From the NCBI GenBank assembly GCA_964532595.1, contig CAZHIQ010000016.1, forward strand, positions 1 to 64,000: 64,000 nucleotides of DNA, read 5' to 3'. Made by a program: the position numbers and the translations under genes. The notes under the pieces were generated by a model. That model did no database searches, was not told where the DNA came from, and saw nothing but the letters and a program-made list of their open reading frames with translations. The DNA comes from Chryseosolibacter sp964532595. GTDB lineage: Bacteria > Bacteroidota > Bacteroidia > Cytophagales > Cyclobacteriaceae. This document shows positions 62,610 through 64,000 of the stretch, one piece after another. How positions within the stretch are numbered: position 1 is the first letter of the stretch; each line of letters opens with the position of its first letter.

Positions 62610-62958
62610 CATTCTCCTTACCCTGATCTTGCTGTATTCCTGTAACAAAACGCTTCCCACACTCGAAGGTGTCGACCGCGAGGCCTGGGTGGCTGATGTC
62701 AACGGCTGCAGGCAGGTCCGCGTCGGCATGGCCGACACCCTCGCGCAGCAGCGTGAGAAGCTACTCGCCCTCGATCAGCTCGAAATCGTCAAGCTGCTCG
62801 GCAACCCCGACCAGAACGAGCTCTATAAGCGCAACCAGAAGTTTTTTTACTATTTTCTCGACCCATCGCCCGACTGCCCCGGGGGTGCTGCCACTGCCCG
62901 GCGCCTCGTTATCCGCTTTAACGCTGTCGGTCTTGCCAAAGAAGTAGCTGTCGAGTAA
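62587..62958 (+). CDS. Small lipoprotein of unknown function (123 aa)
   Basis: Starts MKMFRWPSILLTLILLYSC with a lipobox-like LLYSC, so a lipoprotein is likely. The mature part carries DREAWVADVNGCRQVRVGMA, LDQLEIVKLLGNPDQNELY and KFFYYFLDPSPDCPGG. The pattern of a short alpha/beta domain with LGNPD resembles SmpA/BamE-type outer-membrane lipoproteins, but this is only a resemblance. It overlaps the hydroxylase gene end and precedes the 3-hydroxyacyl-CoA dehydrogenase gene by 18 bp. Confidence 0.7.
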   Translation: MKMFRWPSILLTLILLYSCNKTLPTLEGVDREAWVADVNGCRQVRVGMADTLAQQREKLLALDQLEIVKLLGNPDQNELYKRNQKFFYYFLDPSPDCPGGAATARRLVIRFNAVGLAKEVAVE

Positions 62959-62976
62959 TCTCTTATCTTTATACGT

Positions 62977-63870
62977 ATGAAGAACATCTCCGTAATCGGA
63001 TCGGGAACCATGGGTAATGGAATCGCCCACGTCTTTGCTCAGCATGGTTTCGCCGTTAGTCTTGTCGACGTATCGGCGGAAGCCCTCAAGAAAGCCCTCG
63101 CGACTATTGAGAAGAACCTCGACCGCCAGGTGGCGAAAGGTACCATCACCGAAGAGGTCAGAAGTTCAGCGCTGGGAAATATAAAGACGTCGACCGACCT
63201 GAAGTCAGGCGTCAGCGATGCTGACCTGGTGGTCGAAGCCGCTACCGAGAACGTCGATATCAAGCTGGGTATCTTCCGCGACCTCGACAAGGCCTGCAAA
63301 CCCGGCGCGATCCTCGCCTCAAACACCTCTTCCATATCCATTACGCGCATCGCATCGGTAACGAGCCGCCCGGAACAGGTCATCGGAATGCACTTCATGA
63401 ACCCTGTTCCCATTATGAAGCTGGTGGAAGTCATTCGCGGCTACAGCACTTCCGCTGCGACCACCGATACCATCATGAAGCTGTCAAAGACACTGAAGAA
63501 GGTTCCTGTGGAAGTGAATGATTATCCCGGCTTTGTCGCCAACCGGATTCTCATGCCTATGATCAACGAAGCCATCTACGCCCTTTACGAAGGCGTAGCC
63601 GGCGTTGAAGAAATTGATACCGTGATGAAACTCGGCATGGCACACCCTATGGGCCCGCTGCAACTGGCCGACTTCATCGGTCTCGACGTTTGCCTCTCTA
63701 TTTTGAGAGTCCTCCATGAAGGATTTGGCAACCCGAAATACGCGCCCTGCCCCCTTCTTGTAAACATGGTGCAAGCCAATCACAAAGGAGTTAAGACCGG
63801 CGTAGGGTTTTATGAGTATACCCCGGGATCGAAGGAAGGAAAACCACTCGAAGTACGAGGGACGAAGTAA
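62977..63870 (+). CDS. 3-hydroxybutyryl-CoA/3-hydroxyacyl-CoA dehydrogenase
   Basis: NAD-dependent oxidation of 3-hydroxyacyl-CoA, 297 residues. The dinucleotide turn ISVIGSGTMGNGIAHVFAQH is at the N-terminus. EKPxxx-free catalytic features are SNTSSISITRIASV, the catalytic histidine in IGMHFMNPVPIMKLVEVIRG and the helical C-terminal domain with YPGFVANRILMPMINEAIY. AHPMGPLQLADFIGLDV is the usual dimerisation/substrate segment. The last codons (LEVRGTK and stop) are made from the GAAGTAC-type repeat, so the native C-terminus may have been changed by repeat insertion. Confidence 0.95.
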   Translation: MKNISVIGSGTMGNGIAHVFAQHGFAVSLVDVSAEALKKALATIEKNLDRQVAKGTITEEVRSSALGNIKTSTDLKSGVSDADLVVEAATENVDIKLGIFRDLDKACKPGAILASNTSSISITRIASVTSRPEQVIGMHFMNPVPIMKLVEVIRGYSTSAATTDTIMKLSKTLKKVPVEVNDYPGFVANRILMPMINEAIYALYEGVAGVEEIDTVMKLGMAHPMGPLQLADFIGLDVCLSILRVLHEGFGNPKYAPCPLLVNMVQANHKGVKTGVGFYEYTPGSKEGKPLEVRGTK

Positions 63871-64000
63871 GAAGTACGAGGTACGCCTGCCCGCCGTGGC
63901 GGGAGGGACGAAGTACGAGGGGGTGCTTGGTTTTTGGGATTCTGAACTGAAGAGGAGCTACCAAATACGAGGGACGAAGTAAGAAGTACGAGGGACGAGG
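63848..64000. repeat. GAAGTAC/GAGGGAC repeat cluster at the window end
   Basis: A 28-bp unit at 63854-63881 recurs exactly at 63966-63993. The heptamers are GAAGTAC, GAGGTAC and GAGGGAC, followed by a GCCTGCC unit and the palindrome CCCGCCGTGGCGGG (63890-63903). The first copy supplies the last codons and TAA stop of the preceding gene. The cluster continues past the window edge. Confidence 0.88.

Noticed and set aside
1..64000. tRNA, rRNA, CRISPR, prophage, insertion sequence or replication origin
   Set aside because: None seen on reading the intergenic regions; no spacer-repeat arrays, integrase, transposase or DnaA-box cluster was noticed.

Overview
The window looks like a chromosomal piece of a Bacteroidota bacterium, most likely Cytophagales. 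Supporting signs are a SusC/SusD pair with an ECF sigma/FecR switch, promoters of the TTTG-N19-TAnnTTTG type, almost no Shine-Dalgarno signals, many lipoprotein signal peptides, the gene order miaB / sigma-54 activator / lptE / TPR protein / secG / groESL, and a long-tailed ParC. By eye the base composition is about half G+C. No rRNA, tRNA, CRISPR array, prophage or insertion sequence was seen. Two 100-N runs (34066-34165, 37152-37251) are assembly gaps.

Layout. 1-3.7 kb: xylose catabolism on the minus strand (xylB, xylA, a partial Gfo/Idh/MocA oxidoreductase). 3.8-6.7 kb: an OmpA-type lipoprotein, a ROK sugar kinase and a family 2 glycosyltransferase. 7-9.3 kb: glycerol uptake (glpF-glpK). 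9.4-12.1 kb: an exported vanadium-haloperoxidase-like lipoprotein divergent from a LacI regulator. 12.2-21 kb: mostly single housekeeping genes (TPR-like lipoprotein, msrA, methyltransferase, lhgO, MoeB/ThiF-rhodanese fusion, O-succinylhomoserine sulfhydrylase, OsmC protein, sodium:solute symporter). 21-26 kb: a giant NTT-type transporter/HEAT/cNMP-fold protein, an OmpH-like chaperone, an acidic unknown protein and a gamma carbonic anhydrase. 26.2-34 kb: miaB to secG, then groES-groEL behind an unusual control region. 34-38 kb: a lutABC lactate-oxidation cluster and a D-2-hydroxyacid dehydrogenase, both broken up by heptamer repeats and the two gaps. 38-41.7 kb: two peptide transporters (OPT and POT families). 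41.8-43.5 kb: pckA with a clear promoter and operator.

43.5-54.3 kb is a polysaccharide-utilisation-like locus transcribed leftward: ECF sigma, FecR, SusC with an STN domain, SusD, an exported TIM-barrel isomerase, a BACON/beta-helix lipoprotein and a NAGPA-type phosphodiester glycosidase. It has no standard glycoside hydrolase or polysaccharide lyase. The likely flow is substrate sensing by the SusC STN domain, signalling through FecR, and release of the sigma factor. 54.3-64 kb holds a small exported protein, an OmpA protein, topoisomerase IV (parE-parC), a membrane protein, a fatty-acid/sterol hydroxylase, a small lipoprotein and a 3-hydroxyacyl-CoA dehydrogenase.

The observations most worth following: (1) the parC 3' end is open in two frames between an A10 and an A7 tract, one acidic and one a 101-residue histone-H1-like lysine-rich tail; (2) a heptamer repeat family sits on gene 3' ends and supplies stop codons; (3) groES is preceded by palindromes spaced like sigma-54 enhancers; (4) a LacI-type palindrome overlaps the pckA -33 box; (5) the unusual gene set of the SusCD locus.
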